A DNA stretch of 64,000 nucleotides from Gracilaria gracilis (taxonomy: Eukaryota; Rhodophyta; Florideophyceae; Gracilariales; Gracilariaceae), in assembly GCA_030374805.1 (NCBI GenBank), contig JARGSG010000030.1:248001-312000 (forward strand), given 5' to 3'. Made by a program: the position numbers and the translations under genes. This document shows, piece by piece, positions 1 through 10,218 of the stretch; position 1 is the stretch's first letter; each line of letters opens with the position of its first letter. The notes below the pieces were generated by a model that saw nothing but the letters and a program-made list of their open reading frames with translations, searched no databases and was not told the DNA's origin.

Positions 1-1568
1 TTCGGAAGCCTTCTATGGGCCGTTTCGAACTCTAGTTGGCGTCGAACTGTGCGCAACCGCGGTTGCTTTCGAGGTGGTGAAACGTTGCCAATCTCATCAT
101 TAGCACCTTCTTCACTCACAGACTGCTCCTTCGTGACCTCCTCACCAACAAGCTCATCGCTCTTTTGAAAACCAGATCGCGAATCACGTTCGAAACCCTC
201 TGCCCGCCTTTTCATCCTCGAGTTTTCGGGAAACAACGGGCGCCTACTGTCAGAAATAGACGCTTCTCTAGCCACAAGTTCGAGTTCTCTCGTCTCTAAC
301 ATGGCCTCACGAAGATCAATGGAACGTTTCATGTTGTTGAAGTTGGCGCGTTCGGTTTCCACATCACGTTCACGCTGATCAATGACAGACTCTCGTTCGG
401 TGACAACGGCATGAGCTCGTCGAATAGAACGCTCCCGTCTGGTAAGAGTCTTTTCAGATTGGGTGATGGCAGCTTCCCGATGGTGCAGCTTGGATTCTCT
501 TTGCATGAGCTCGCGCTCTTTGTTATGGATTTGTTCTTCGCGGCGATCAACATTCGCGCGCGAACTGTCAAGAGAACGCATGCCATCCTTCAATTGATTG
601 TTTTGCAAAGACAGTTTATCCTGTTCAGTGGAGATCCTAGCTTCAGTAACATCCACGTTATGTTCCCTTTGTCTGATAGAAAGCTCCCTTTCCCTCAAAA
701 CGTTTTCGCTCTGTTCAAGAGTAGCTTGCAAAGTATCTAGCTGCGCACGGGTATCATTCAAAGCTCGCAGCTTTGTGTGCATTTCACGCAACGCCAAAAG
801 TGCAATCTGGACTCCCTCCGCAACATCATCGCGTATAGAAACCGTTTCCCTTTGCTCCAAAGCAGAAAACTCATCAACAAAAGCCTGGAGTGGGGCAACC
901 ACGCGCTCAAAGTTCTCCAGTGACGCCAATCGCTTCGACTTGAGCGCAACAGCAGCCTCCGTAGCATCGACATCCCTCTCGCGTTTTCTGACAGCGACCT
1001 CCAACATTTCCAGTCGATTAGCCAGCGTCTCAAGCCGGAGCTTCTCGTCCGAAATGCGCCTCGCCTCCGCGGCCAGTCTGTTAAGTTCGGTGTTGGCGGC
1101 CTCTATCTGCGAGGTGATAGCATCGCGGGAGTGGGTAAGCGCAGCATACTCCTTCTCCACAAGCTGGAGCTGTGCATTCTTGTGCTCAAGCGCAGTCTTG
1201 GTAGTCTTCAACTGCTCCTTGTTGTTGGTGATAGAAGCAACGAGCTTCCTGCCCTTCTCGGCGCGCTGCTCCCAGCGCGACAACTGCCTCTGTCTGGCGG
1301 CGACATCGCGAAGAAAGGCAGTCATCTCAGACCTCATGCGGCGCTCCAGCGAGGCCAAGGCGCGCTCATGCGCACGCAGTGCACTGCCGCGACTCTCCAG
1401 ACGCGCCTCGGCGTTGCGTAAGGCGTGCGCGCGCGTGTCCAGCGCGGCCGAAAGACTCTTCATGTGGGCGGCGTACGAGCTGAGCAGGTTGCTGTGCGGC
1501 GGCGTGGAGGGAGGGGAAGCAGACGCCGACATGGGCGGCGTGAACGGCGGAGACGGAGGACGACGCAT
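1..1568 (-). CDS. Long coiled-coil protein, N-terminal part (runs off the left edge)
   Basis: Reading the minus strand from the ATG at 1568 gives 522 codons with no stop up to the window edge, so the protein is larger than this. It starts with a Pro/Ser-rich leader (MRRPPSPPFTPP...) of about 25 residues, then is almost entirely alpha-helical coiled coil rich in E, R, Q, L and A. From about residue 345 to 440 it becomes a strict heptad series with Glu first, an aliphatic residue fourth and usually Arg seventh (ERELMQR, ESKLHHR, EAAITQS, ...). A basic, less helical segment follows near the edge. No catalytic domain, signal peptide or membrane segment is visible. Such rods are typical of nuclear-matrix, centrosomal or cytoskeletal scaffolds, but no family can be named. 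The serine-rich open frame on the opposite strand is its mirror image. An alternative start is the second ATG at 1532. Confidence 0.75.
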   Translation of the reverse strand, partial: MRRPPSPPFTPPMSASASPPSTPPHSNLLSSYAAHMKSLSAALDTRAHALRNAEARLESRGSALRAHERALASLERRMRSEMTAFLRDVAARQRQLSRWEQRAEKGRKLVASITNNKEQLKTTKTALEHKNAQLQLVEKEYAALTHSRDAITSQIEAANTELNRLAAEARRISDEKLRLETLANRLEMLEVAVRKRERDVDATEAAVALKSKRLASLENFERVVAPLQAFVDEFSALEQRETVSIRDDVAEGVQIALLALREMHTKLRALNDTRAQLDTLQATLEQSENVLRERELSIRQREHNVDVTEARISTEQDKLSLQNNQLKDGMRSLDSSRANVDRREEQIHNKERELMQRESKLHHREAAITQSEKTLTRRERSIRRAHAVVTERESVIDQRERDVETERANFNNMKRSIDLREAMLETRELELVAREASISDSRRPLFPENSRMKRRAEGFERDSRSGFQKSDELVGEEVTKEQSVSEEGANDEIGNVSPPRKQPRLRTVRRQLEFETAHRRLP

Positions 1569-2413
1569 GCGGGAAAAAGTGCACCAAGACGCAGCAGCCA
1601 AAGCAGCAACTACTCCGGGTGGCGACTGGATGGATCTGCGCCAACTTCGCGTGCGCGCACGCGGCGGGTGCCGTGTAACGGTCGCGCCGGGCGGCTTGGC
1701 GCTGATTGGTGAGCGCCCACACGTGGCGCGATGCGCTTCGACAACACACGTCATTGCGCGCTGCGCGATACGTCGAGCCGCGCACGTGTGCGCGCGCCGT
1801 GGGCGCGCGCCGTGTTGGCCGTCGTTCTCGCCATTCGTGTCTGGTGGCTGTTTGCGCCGTAAACTTTACGTCTTCCCCCTAAGACGAGCGACACGCGTTC
1901 TGCGTCTGCCACATTCCCCTCGTGCACGCCAATTGGCGCACATACCAAGCGTAGATATCATTCCTTGTACTTGCCCGCTGCCCAAGGCAATGGTATTTGA
2001 TCTGTCTTTGGCGCCAAACCCAAATTTGGACCTCCACTTCCTCTCTTATGCGCCAAACTTGTGCGCGTCTCGCCCTAAAATATCCCCTCCGTTTGGTCAA
2101 ACGCCAGATCAATTGCGCATTACTCACCAATTTACATCATACCTTTAGTCAAAAGCCTGACATGAAGGATGTGAACAAGCGCACACGATCGCTTTTTCGT
2201 TGCAAACATTCCAGAACCGTATACCTGCCGTATACCAATTCGTTGCCAAAAGGCGCACGCAGCTTTGTGTTAACAATTTAGTCGCCATGTACGTCGCCCT
2301 ATTTCTCTGCTGCTTCTAACAACACCCCCGTATCTCATCGTCTAGCAATCCCTCCTGCCCTTCTCGTTGCCGTCCTCCGCTTCCAAAGTCTTGTGTGTTC
2401 ACATCCTCAACAA
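1569..2413. other. Divergent intergenic region between coiled-coil and zinc-finger-like genes
   Basis: It is GC-rich with runs of GCGC/CGCGC near 1720-1840 and becomes more AT-rich towards 2300. It probably holds both promoters. No TATA box, RNA gene or supported open frame was recognised. Confidence 0.4.
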
Positions 2414-3674
2414 ATGGCTCAATCAGCCCCTCACCTTCGCCCCAGAACACGTCCGTCGCATAGCAACGTGCAAGATGAAACCGCCATCGTCAAGCTGGCC
2501 AGACGGCTGATAGCTATAGAAGATGGATGCCCGCCTTCACTCGGTACCATCTTCTCAGTTTCGGATGATGTACCGGAACGCTTTGACGCGCGGAATCCAC
2601 CAGATGGAATTCTGAGCAACTCCAGAGAAGCTAGAGTGCTGCAAAAATTGTACGACAGCAAGACTATTGTCAAGTGTCATATTGAGAGTTGCAAGAAGAG
2701 TTTTAAAGGATTCGGCCAAATTCTGGTACGTATCGTCACTCTTTTTTTTTGTTCTCGCCATTGGGCAATGGAATTAGAATGCTAACTCGACTTCCTATTC
2801 TGGTTGGTAGCATCACAAGAGGACGGAGAGGGACATGGCATCAGTAAGTTTTCTATCACCATATCATATGCTCGATTTTGTATGAAGCGTCTCGTAATTA
2901 TTGTTCTAATACTGTGGTCTATTTTTGCAACTCAAAAAAGGAGGCGAAGCCCAACTTGCGCGCCAAATGGAGTGAAACTGAGTTTCGCAAAATTTCTGTA
3001 TGTGATCCGATATTGTTCTCTTCGCACGCCGCTCTTGACCCTCTTTCCGTGTTCAGCGTTGAAGGCCTCTAACAACAAATCTTCCTTCCACGCCGCAGAA
3101 GAGGAAATCGAGGCGGCTAAGGTCTCCACGAATTCACATCTGTCTTGATGAAAAATGCTTAGCGTCCTTCAACAAGGGCTTCAATGCCAATCGGCATTAT
3201 TACACGTAAGTCTATTCCCAGAAACGAAGCAAGAACGGTATGCATGAACTAACTTGGAGCACGTGGGCGGAATGGAAGAACAGACAACACAGGGTGCGAG
3301 GCCGAAACCATGTGGGGAAGGCAATGGTTGACGACAGCGCCGGTGCGAGAAGCGTTGAGTCTTCACATAGTTCGTCAGACCCAATGGATTTCGAAAATGC
3401 TAGCAACTACGGTGGTACGAGAAGTTCCCATGGCAAACCAGGTGGAGCACGTGGTGACCATGTCAACGGTGCGGAACAAAGTAGTCACACTACGGTGACA
3501 CACTCATATGGTGACGGTTCGGCAGGTGACGTCAGTCGTGAAGTAAGCAGTGACATCAGAGAGGGAGCTCTCTCCTTGATGAAGCTTCGATATCCTGATG
3601 AGGTGATGCCGGATGGCCGGCGGAGAGAGTCTAATGGCAGAAAGTACCCGAGGTATTCTGGCCGATTTTGCTGA
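2414..3674 (+). CDS. Five-exon protein with two zinc-finger-like motifs, function unknown
   Basis: Exons are inferred at 2414-2725, 2811-2843, 2941-2997, 3099-3205 and 3260-3674, giving 307 residues. All four introns (54-101 nt) are GT..AG, and most contain CTAAC-like branch sites shortly before the acceptor. Two related motifs stand out: CHIESCKKSFKGF...H around residues 89-106 and CLDEKCLASFNKGF...H further on. Both have the form C-x4-C-x2-S-F-x2-G/K-F...H, so they look like an internal duplication of a C2H2-like finger. A basic linker (KRKSRRLRS) lies between them and the C-terminal third is Gly/Ser-rich and probably disordered. Nuclear or nucleic-acid binding is a reasonable inference only. 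Acceptor choice for the last intron is the weakest part: an earlier AG would make an intron of about 24 nt. Confidence 0.6.
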
Positions 3675-4235
3675 GTTCCGCTCACCACTGTCTCACGCGC
3701 CTCCTCAGCGCGGAGATGCAATGCCCCACGTGCGGCGCAATTTGAGTTAGCAGAGCTTGCTGCTTAGCCGCACCCAGTAAACAAAAGTTATACAGCGGAC
3801 TCCATTTTCGAATCCTTCAGTGGCGCTTGCACATTGTGATGGCGACAGGAAGACAAGGATATGAGCTTCTATTTCTTTAGCTCACAATCTTCTTCTTCTT
3901 CTGTGCCGCGGACCTGAGTTCCCTATTCCAAAACTCAGGAAGAAATACTCATCCAAGTAGTTCTCTCTCCTCGAAAAGGCCAAGAACCTCCTAGGGCCAT
4001 TGCCGGACTATTTCCAACAAAGATCTTTCTCCTATTTCTTTCTGCGAAGGGAGCTCTTTTCTGCGATCAGCTGGTAATGTTTCAACTTGACCATCATCAT
4101 GATGCGGCGATGATCGCCGTCATCATCATCATCAAACAGGTTTATGCCGACTTCGAAGCAGTTTTGTTGTGGCGCTGTGGACAGTTAAGTGACAGTCGGT
4201 CGATGCACACCTGCCCTGCATCCAAACTTTGAAGG

Positions 4236-4290
4236 ATCCAAAGTTTGGCTGCTGCGTTGAACGCAGCAGCCAAGCAGCCAAACTTTGGAT
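4236..4290. repeat. Nested inverted repeat (hairpin 1 of an adjacent pair)
   Basis: Arms ATCCAAAGTTTGGCTGCT and AGCAGCCAAACTTTGGAT (18 nt, perfect) enclose a second perfect hairpin, GGCTGCTGCGTT / AACGCAGCAGCC. A further CCAAACTTT/AAAGTTTGG pair overlaps on the left (4222-4249). The sequence is unrelated to the hairpin that starts at the next base. Confidence 0.85.
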
Positions 4291-4371
4291 TATCTTCGTT
4301 GATCAAGTAGAATCGGATGAAAAGCGCTCTTACAGCGCTTCTCATCCGATTTTACTTGATCAACGAAGATA
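4291..4371. repeat. Inverted repeat with about 37-nt arms (hairpin 2)
   Basis: The sequence beginning TATCTTCGTTGATCAAGTA returns as TACTTGATCAACGAAGATA at the far end. The inner arms (ATCGGATG...AGCGCT / AGCGCT...CATCCGAT) pair with one or two mismatches around a five-base loop. It directly abuts hairpin 1. Confidence 0.85.
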
Positions 4372-4689
4372 TAGATACTGTATCTTTGTAACGGCTACCG
4401 TTGTACACGACACTTCTACTGTACAGCGTACATGACAAGTGCATCGGTACAGGCGTAGATGTAACAATCTCGTTCATTCATTCTACCCCTCTTTTGGTCA
4501 CAGATGCGTTCGGAATACGATACCTTCACACTGTGAATGAATGAATCTGTACTCGTAGATACTGTACATACTCGATCCTGCGAGAGAGAAGCGCACCGAT
4601 TGGTCTGTGTCTCAGATCTCAGATCACACGTCGGACGTGAAACAGCGCAGCAATTCCAGCAATCCTCCGAAGTCGTTTCACCCCCGAAA

Positions 4690-7307
4690 ATGAGCTTCGC
4701 GTTGACATTCTTAGCTTCAGCACCATCTCGTTTCGGCCAGCATCGCCGTCCCCACCCTATTGGCTTTCTCTGTGCGTTGCGCGGAAAACCGATTCGAGTG
4801 GTGTCACCGTCACAATTCATGGAGCGAGAATCTCTCATCCAACCTAGCTCAGCACTTCCTCTCTACGTCAATGCCGTCGAGGACACTGCCACATGCTCTT
4901 CGCTTTCTGACGTCGACGAACAAGATCATGGCTCCTTCGATTCTTCAGTACATTGGAAACCCACTCTACAATTAGTGGAACCTTATCTACGTCCGGCAAC
5001 AAGATATTTCACCTTTCTCACGATCACCTCGTTAAGTTCTCTTTTTCTTTCCCGTGGTCTGAACTTGTTACAACCATACCTCACGAAGCTCATCCTTGAT
5101 ACCCTGACCATCTCCCAAACGGTCCCATATTCTCTGCTCTTCTACTTGTTTCTAACTACCACCTTCGCTCATGTGTTTAACTTCATTTGTACGTTCTCGT
5201 ACTCCATTATCGAATGCGACGCTACGAGAAGGTTTGGTATCGATCTTTATGAACATCTTCACATGCTATGTGCTTCATTCCATGCAAACAGACGTGTAGG
5301 ACAGCTGTCGAAGATCGTCGATAGGGGGACAGATGCCTTGGACACTATAGTTGACCTCATGATATTCACACTCTTACCAACGTGAGTTTCGTCATGCGCC
5401 ATCAAGTCATCCTCGTAATGTGTGCTCTAACCCTGCTACTAACTTGTATGGTTACAGAACGCTTGAAGCGGTATTCGTCATCACGGTATTCATCAGATTG
5501 CGCCTTTCCCTTATCGCTCTTTGTAATGCACTGTGCGTATCACTTTTCTTCGCTGTAACCTTCTTCACCACTACTTCGACGTACGTTCTGTAACCTTCTC
5601 GAGCTTTCTTCTTTACATCCCTGTTCTGACAAGACACTCAGTGTCGTGACGAGAAAGCTCGTAAACAATGTGGACAATCAACTTGGGGGTAAGTTGTACT
5701 GGTTTTTCTTCCAACTGGTTTACTTGTGAGCTTACTCATTATGATTTCTCATGATATACTTCCTCTGTTTTAAGATCGGGTACGTGTCATTCACTCATCC
5801 TCGTGTATCTATGCCAAGTATTCAACACGCATCATAGCATTCAACTGACTTCATATTTAGGTGGTCGATACCTTGCTAAACCACGAAACTGTCAAGTCAT
5901 TTGCGATGGAAGCTCATGAAGTTAGTGTTTACTCCTCGTTCGAATCCATATTCCAACGATTGTACACCCGATTCCGGCTCGCTGTGGATACACAACAACT
6001 CTTCCAACATCTTATACAGTCACTTGCTTTAGTCATATCTCTTTTGCTTGCTGCAGTGGCAATGGCAAACAATTCATTAACGTCTGGTGATTTTGTACTT
6101 ATTGGTGCTTACGTTGTGCAGCTCTTTGGTCCGCTTGCGGTAAGTTGCATATTGGTTCCCTTTCTGAAGCGCACGAATTCGTACATTAACGACTCCTTTA
6201 GACAATTGCCACTTCATATCGACTGCTAGCACAATCCATAATCGATCTTGACAAGTGCGTATCATTACTCCGTCAAGAATCTTCCGTGAAAGACTCACCA
6301 AATGCCGTGGAACTCAACTTCAATTCAAGTGACATACTGGAAAAGAAAGTTGGAGAAATTGTGTTTGATCGAGTTTCCTTCTCCTACCCGACCTCACAGA
6401 ACGGGGTGGGACAAAACGGGCTACGTGAAGTGACATTCAAAGTGGCTCCTGGTAGCACTGTTGCCTTGGTGGGTGCTTCCGGTGTCGGAAAGAGGTAGGT
6501 GAAGAACAATTTTGTTATGATGATACACGTATAGAAGCTAACATATGAAGCATATGCAGCACTATTCTGAGACTTCTACTTCGTTTCTATGATGTATCAA
6601 GTGGCGCAATTTATATTGATGGGTGTGATATACGCTCTTTCTCACAGGCATCTCTCCGCCGAAACATTGGCATCGTCGCTCAAGAAACGGTAAGATAACC
6701 TTCTCCATATGTGACATGTAACCCTTCCATGTCGTCATCGCTAACGAAAACCATAGGCGCTCTTCAATCAAACTCTGCGAGAGAATATTGCGTACGGCCG
6801 ACCAAACGCGAACGATGATGAAATAGCGAAGGCCGCGGATGCGGCGGCACTTACGCCTCTGGTGCGAAGTCTGCCTCAGGGCTTGAGGTCTCTGGTAGGA
6901 GAACGTGGAGTACGGTTATCCGGCGGAGAGCGTCAGCGTGTAGGTTGTGCACGATGCATTCTGAAGTCTCCAGCCATCGTACTTCTCGATGAAGCATCTT
7001 CAGCACTGGTATGTTGCAACTCAGGTTAATTCTATCAATAATCACGTGTTTACTTGTAACTAACCCTCCGTAGGATACGCGAACGGAGCGCGACATACAA
7101 ACTCAATTACGCCGTGTTTGTAAGAACCGAACTACGATTGTTGTGGCGCATCGACTGTCGACAATTACAATGGCTGATAACATAGTGGTCTTGGGAGAAG
7201 ATGAGCGGGATAATTGTGTTACTGTTAGGGAACAAGGCTCTCACCAACAATTGTTGGACAAGAAAGGACTGTACGCCAGTTTATGGGCTGCGCAGACCTC
7301 GAGCTGA
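4690..7307 (+). CDS. ABC transporter, ABCB half-transporter of the ATM1/HMT1 (ABCB6/7) type
   Basis: Nine exons are inferred: 4690-5381, 5458-5580, 5642-5688, 5775-5779, 5861-6139, 6202-6494, 6560-6689, 6757-7008 and 7074-7307, giving 684 residues. The N-terminal half has the hydrophobic helices of one six-helix membrane domain, with the family motif [12 protein letters not shown]. The C-terminal half is a complete ATPase domain: Walker A GASGVGKST, Q-loop VAQET, signature LSGGERQR, Walker [13 protein letters not shown] and switch His in VVAHRLST. Half-transporters work as homodimers; relatives sit in mitochondrial or vacuolar membranes and export glutathione-linked sulfur/iron compounds or metal chelates. 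The first 45 residues from the chosen ATG ([15 protein letters not shown]...) could be an organelle targeting sequence; an upstream in-frame ATG at 4537 is less likely. Exon 4 is only five bases long, and without it the frame breaks. Confidence 0.9.
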
Positions 7308-8332
7308 GCTGCTCACCTGAGCAACTGAAGAAGTTCGCCTGAGAACCACGGGGTATGATGAATGCATTTTCTTTCGTCAGAAGAACCAGTACAGTACTGC
7401 GGTTCCGGTGGGCCTGTCACATGCACTGCATCTCTATAGAGCAGCTAGGTTATTCAGTTCTCTCCAATGCCAGCACAAATGCCTAGGCTAGAGATGAGTG
7501 ACGTTGGCTTTCTGGGAGTTTTCTCTTCTTTCCCGTGTTTCAGAAGTCAACGAGGGTAACGTTAACCTTCTAACTCTATTGCATTGTCTTAATCCTTTTC
7601 TACTACGTGTAGTGCGAGACTATCTGAGCTTTCGATTCAAACAATTCCATCTGCGACCGGGGATTAAGATGGATCCACGAAAGTAGAACGCTCACCATTC
7701 ATAGGGCAATCAGGGTGTGATATACAGAAGGCATGTAAAGAAGGCAGTGTACAGGTTGAGTAAGTTTCCGTTATCGTTTATCGTTTGGCAAGTCTTTGCG
7801 TTGCCGGAAACAAGGAGCGGAGAGATTCCTCACCGTCTTTCAAGGAAGTCAATTCACACCAAGACATGACATGAAGTAGTTGTCACAAATACGAAGCTTC
7901 TTTCAGGAAAAGCATTCCGCATTTAGTCGTTAAGTAGGCTTGTGCGCTCATAAAGAGAGAGAAAATATGACGGCATTTCGCTGCCAACCGACCTCTGACG
8001 GTCTGGGCTGAAGATCAATTTTGTCGTAACTAGACACCAGAAGCACGCGACATGAGCAGCAAAGCTTGCAAAACTAACTCACTACTACGGAGTCCGTATA
8101 GATAGATTATTCACGTGTCTTCGAAACGAGTGTTCTGGCATGTATATATACAGACCGTTGCCAATTATACCAAAGGGTCCACCACTCCCCTCTCAGGCGA
8201 GAAACAAGTCGTGTAGCCTACACTTGCTACGAATTGTTTCTTGCCAGACTATATAAACTGGCCCCCTGATGAGTTTTTTTTGTCGCTCCGAGACAACCAA
8301 CAACTCGAAGCAAACTTGAAAGGACTATAAAC
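7308..8332. other. Intergenic stretch upstream of the secreted Kazal-like gene
   Basis: No open frame here is convincing; a 62-codon frame at 7498-7686 lacks recognisable features. The last 100 bases hold a TATA box and probable 5' leader of the next gene. Confidence 0.4.
8250..8257 (+). promoter_or_regulatory. TATA box of the Kazal-like gene
   Basis: TATATAAA lies 76 bases upstream of the start codon at 8333, which leaves room for a leader of roughly 45-50 bases. Confidence 0.6.
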
Positions 8333-9322
8333 ATGCATTCTAAAGTTATCCCGTTATTCACTGCCTCATTTTTCTTTGCCACATGTCTTGCTCAGAATCG
8401 ACAAGGTGACTTTCCAACTCCATCTCCTCTTCCTGAGGGAGAAACCTGCTCCATCGGGGGCTTACTCCCTCCACCTGCATGTGAAGAAGCTTTAACATGC
8501 GTGATTAGCGACTTCGGTTTCATTGCGGTAGACTTACCCGCCTCTGGAGTGTGTACGGTCTTGGAATTCACACCGTCCGAGTGTTCCGTGCCTGTATGTA
8601 GCGCTACAGGGGCTGAAACGTTATGTATGGTTGGGTCTTTTGTCGCTACATGTGGCGCTTGGGCTACACGAAAAGACAGTGGTCCAAGTCCCGTTTGCCC
8701 TGAGATCTGTCCTGCCGGATGTGTGGAACCAAGACTTGTCGCAAGTGATGGACAGAAGTTCTGCAATCTTTGTTTTCTGCAGACCGCTAGCTGTGAATCA
8801 GACTTTGACATCTTTGGTCCAATAGAAAGTGATCCATGCACACCCCCTATCAGCATACTCGATCAAACCATGTGCTGCACGACAAGAGGAATCGGCTGCA
8901 TTTCGCTTGGAGAAAGGTGCTCTACACTTGGCTCTTTCTTCCCTACTCTACCTTGTGAAGAGGGCTTAACTTGTGTGATTGACGATTTCGGTTTCCCAGC
9001 GGCGGATGCACCAAACTCTGGTGCTTGTCGCAAACTGGATGAAATCCAAACCTGCAGTGTTCCATTATGTGGTTCAAACGGACCAGACTTTGCTTGCAGC
9101 GTTCCTCTTCCGGTCAACAGCGGCATTGTTAGTACATGCAAAGCATGGGCAACGCGCACTGATGGAAACCCAAAGCCTGACTGCGACCTGCGCTGCCCTT
9201 CATTCTGTCTCATCTTCTTCCGACCCGTTGCCAGTAATGGTGAAACGTTCTGCAACGTTTGCAAGCTGTTTGAGGCCAGCTGTGAAGCAGACTTCATATT
9301 CTTTGGGCCAGTCAGAACATAA
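8333..9322 (+). CDS. Secreted cysteine-rich protein with two Kazal/IGFBP-like repeats
   Basis: A single exon encodes 329 residues starting with a clear signal peptide (MHSKVIPLFTASFFFATCLA). The mature part is two homologous halves of about 150 residues. Each begins with a GE.C...PCEE.LTCVI.DFGF segment like the N-terminal IGFBP/follistatin fold, contains GAWATR or KAWATR in the middle, and ends with a Kazal-like segment (VASDGQKFCNLC...ASCESDF; VASNGETFCNVC...ASCEADF). Kazal domains often inhibit serine proteases, but the reactive-site region is not canonical, so activity cannot be claimed. The product should be extracellular or in the cell wall. Even cysteine counts in both halves fit disulfide bonding. 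Confidence 0.8.
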   Translation: MHSKVIPLFTASFFFATCLAQNRQGDFPTPSPLPEGETCSIGGLLPPPACEEALTCVISDFGFIAVDLPASGVCTVLEFTPSECSVPVCSATGAETLCMVGSFVATCGAWATRKDSGPSPVCPEICPAGCVEPRLVASDGQKFCNLCFLQTASCESDFDIFGPIESDPCTPPISILDQTMCCTTRGIGCISLGERCSTLGSFFPTLPCEEGLTCVIDDFGFPAADAPNSGACRKLDEIQTCSVPLCGSNGPDFACSVPLPVNSGIVSTCKAWATRTDGNPKPDCDLRCPSFCLIFFRPVASNGETFCNVCKLFEASCEADFIFFGPVRT

Positions 9323-9605
9323 TACCGTTCTTAAATGGAGCATTCATGTACAACAAGTCAGGAAACGCAGCCCAGCCTTTCTTACCAGATAGGTTCATGA
9401 AAGTAACAAGATAGATTCACATCGAAACAGATCGTGCTTTGTTGAAGTAATGAATAAGCATCGCAAAACCTGGGCAAACTTGAAACGAAAACTACCGTTA
9501 CTGGCACATCATACTTCAGTTGCGCACACAATCTGAATTAAGTATAGTTATCTACAGAACTGCCCTCGAAATTTAGGATCACGGAATAGTTGTCTCCATC
9601 GCAGG

Positions 9606-9674
9606 GCAGTTCATTTGTAGAACAAGTGCAATAAGCTTTGTGATCTTATTGCGCTTGTTCTACAAATGAACTGC
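9606..9674. repeat. Inverted repeat with 30-nt arms
   Basis: The arm beginning GCAGTTCATTTGTAGAACAA returns as TTGTTCTACAAATGAACTGC with one mismatch over 30 positions and a loop of about nine bases. It lies between the Kazal-like gene and the uncertain open frame at 9736. Confidence 0.85.
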
Positions 9675-9735
9675 GAAACTGCAGGCAAGCAAAAGTTGGG
9701 AAGACTTGCCACAGACAAATTCTTCGCATTAATCA

Positions 9736-10218
9736 ATGTCGGACAGAGCATCCAGAAGTCCAGGAAGACGAGGTGGTCGCGTTTACACGCGACCCCGGCG
9801 CAGATCTGAGAACGATAGAGAATCACCAACCTGCTGTCCATTTTGGAGAAAGCTCAAGAGACGTCGCCGGCGTCATAGAAGGTGTCAGCAAGACAGTTTA
9901 TCTCGCCGTCTTCAAGAACTGCAACGTCGACCTGTAAGAATCATGAATTCTGGGCTCAATGAACGAAGGCGGCGAAGAGAAAGCCAAAGAAGCCAAGAAC
10001 GAAATTCTTCGAATGATTCGCTGGGCCTCGCTCAAAGACGTAGAAGAAACAGAGATTGTCAAGACGTTCAACAACCACAACGAGAGGTTCAGAATGAAGA
10101 CCAGCGAAGAAGACAAGACGCTTTCAAGAATATCAATATACATCTCGTTAGGAGGCATAAGCGGGGTAGTCATGAGCGCTTCGAGGAAAAAGTTTCCGTG
10201 AACATCTTGAATTGGTGA
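9736..10218 (+). CDS. Uncertain coding region with two competing frames
   Basis: One frame gives an ATG-initiated 160-residue Arg/Ser/Gln-rich protein. A second frame reads smoothly from before 9720 to a stop at 10201, with a more natural composition (VSKTVYLAVFKNCNVDL..., then EKAKEAKNEILRMIRWASL...). It is interrupted only by TAA at 9935 and TGA at 9944. A GTAAGA donor-like site at 9934 sits exactly on the interruption, so an intron or a recent inactivation is possible, but no in-frame acceptor was found nearby. No family was recognised. Only one of the two frames can be real and the choice is open. Confidence 0.3.
   Translation: MSDRASRSPGRRGGRVYTRPRRRSENDRESPTCCPFWRKLKRRRRRHRRCQQDSLSRRLQELQRRPVRIMNSGLNERRRRRESQRSQERNSSNDSLGLAQRRRRNRDCQDVQQPQREVQNEDQRRRQDAFKNINIHLVRRHKRGSHERFEEKVSVNILNW

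Larger units (their letters stand above)
3675..4689. other. Intergenic stretch with stacked hairpins
   Basis: Apart from the two large inverted repeats listed separately it holds a (CAT/GAT)-rich patch near 4090-4135 and a short inverted GAATGAATGAA/TTCATTCATTC pair around 4470-4550. No supported gene was found before the ABC transporter start. Confidence 0.5.

Noticed and set aside
598..2148. Long plus-strand serine-rich open frame (516 codons)
   Set aside because: It is the mirror of the minus-strand coiled-coil gene in the same codon register; Ser/Leu/Arg content comes from reversed Glu/Arg/Lys codons, and its end is in GC-rich promoter sequence.
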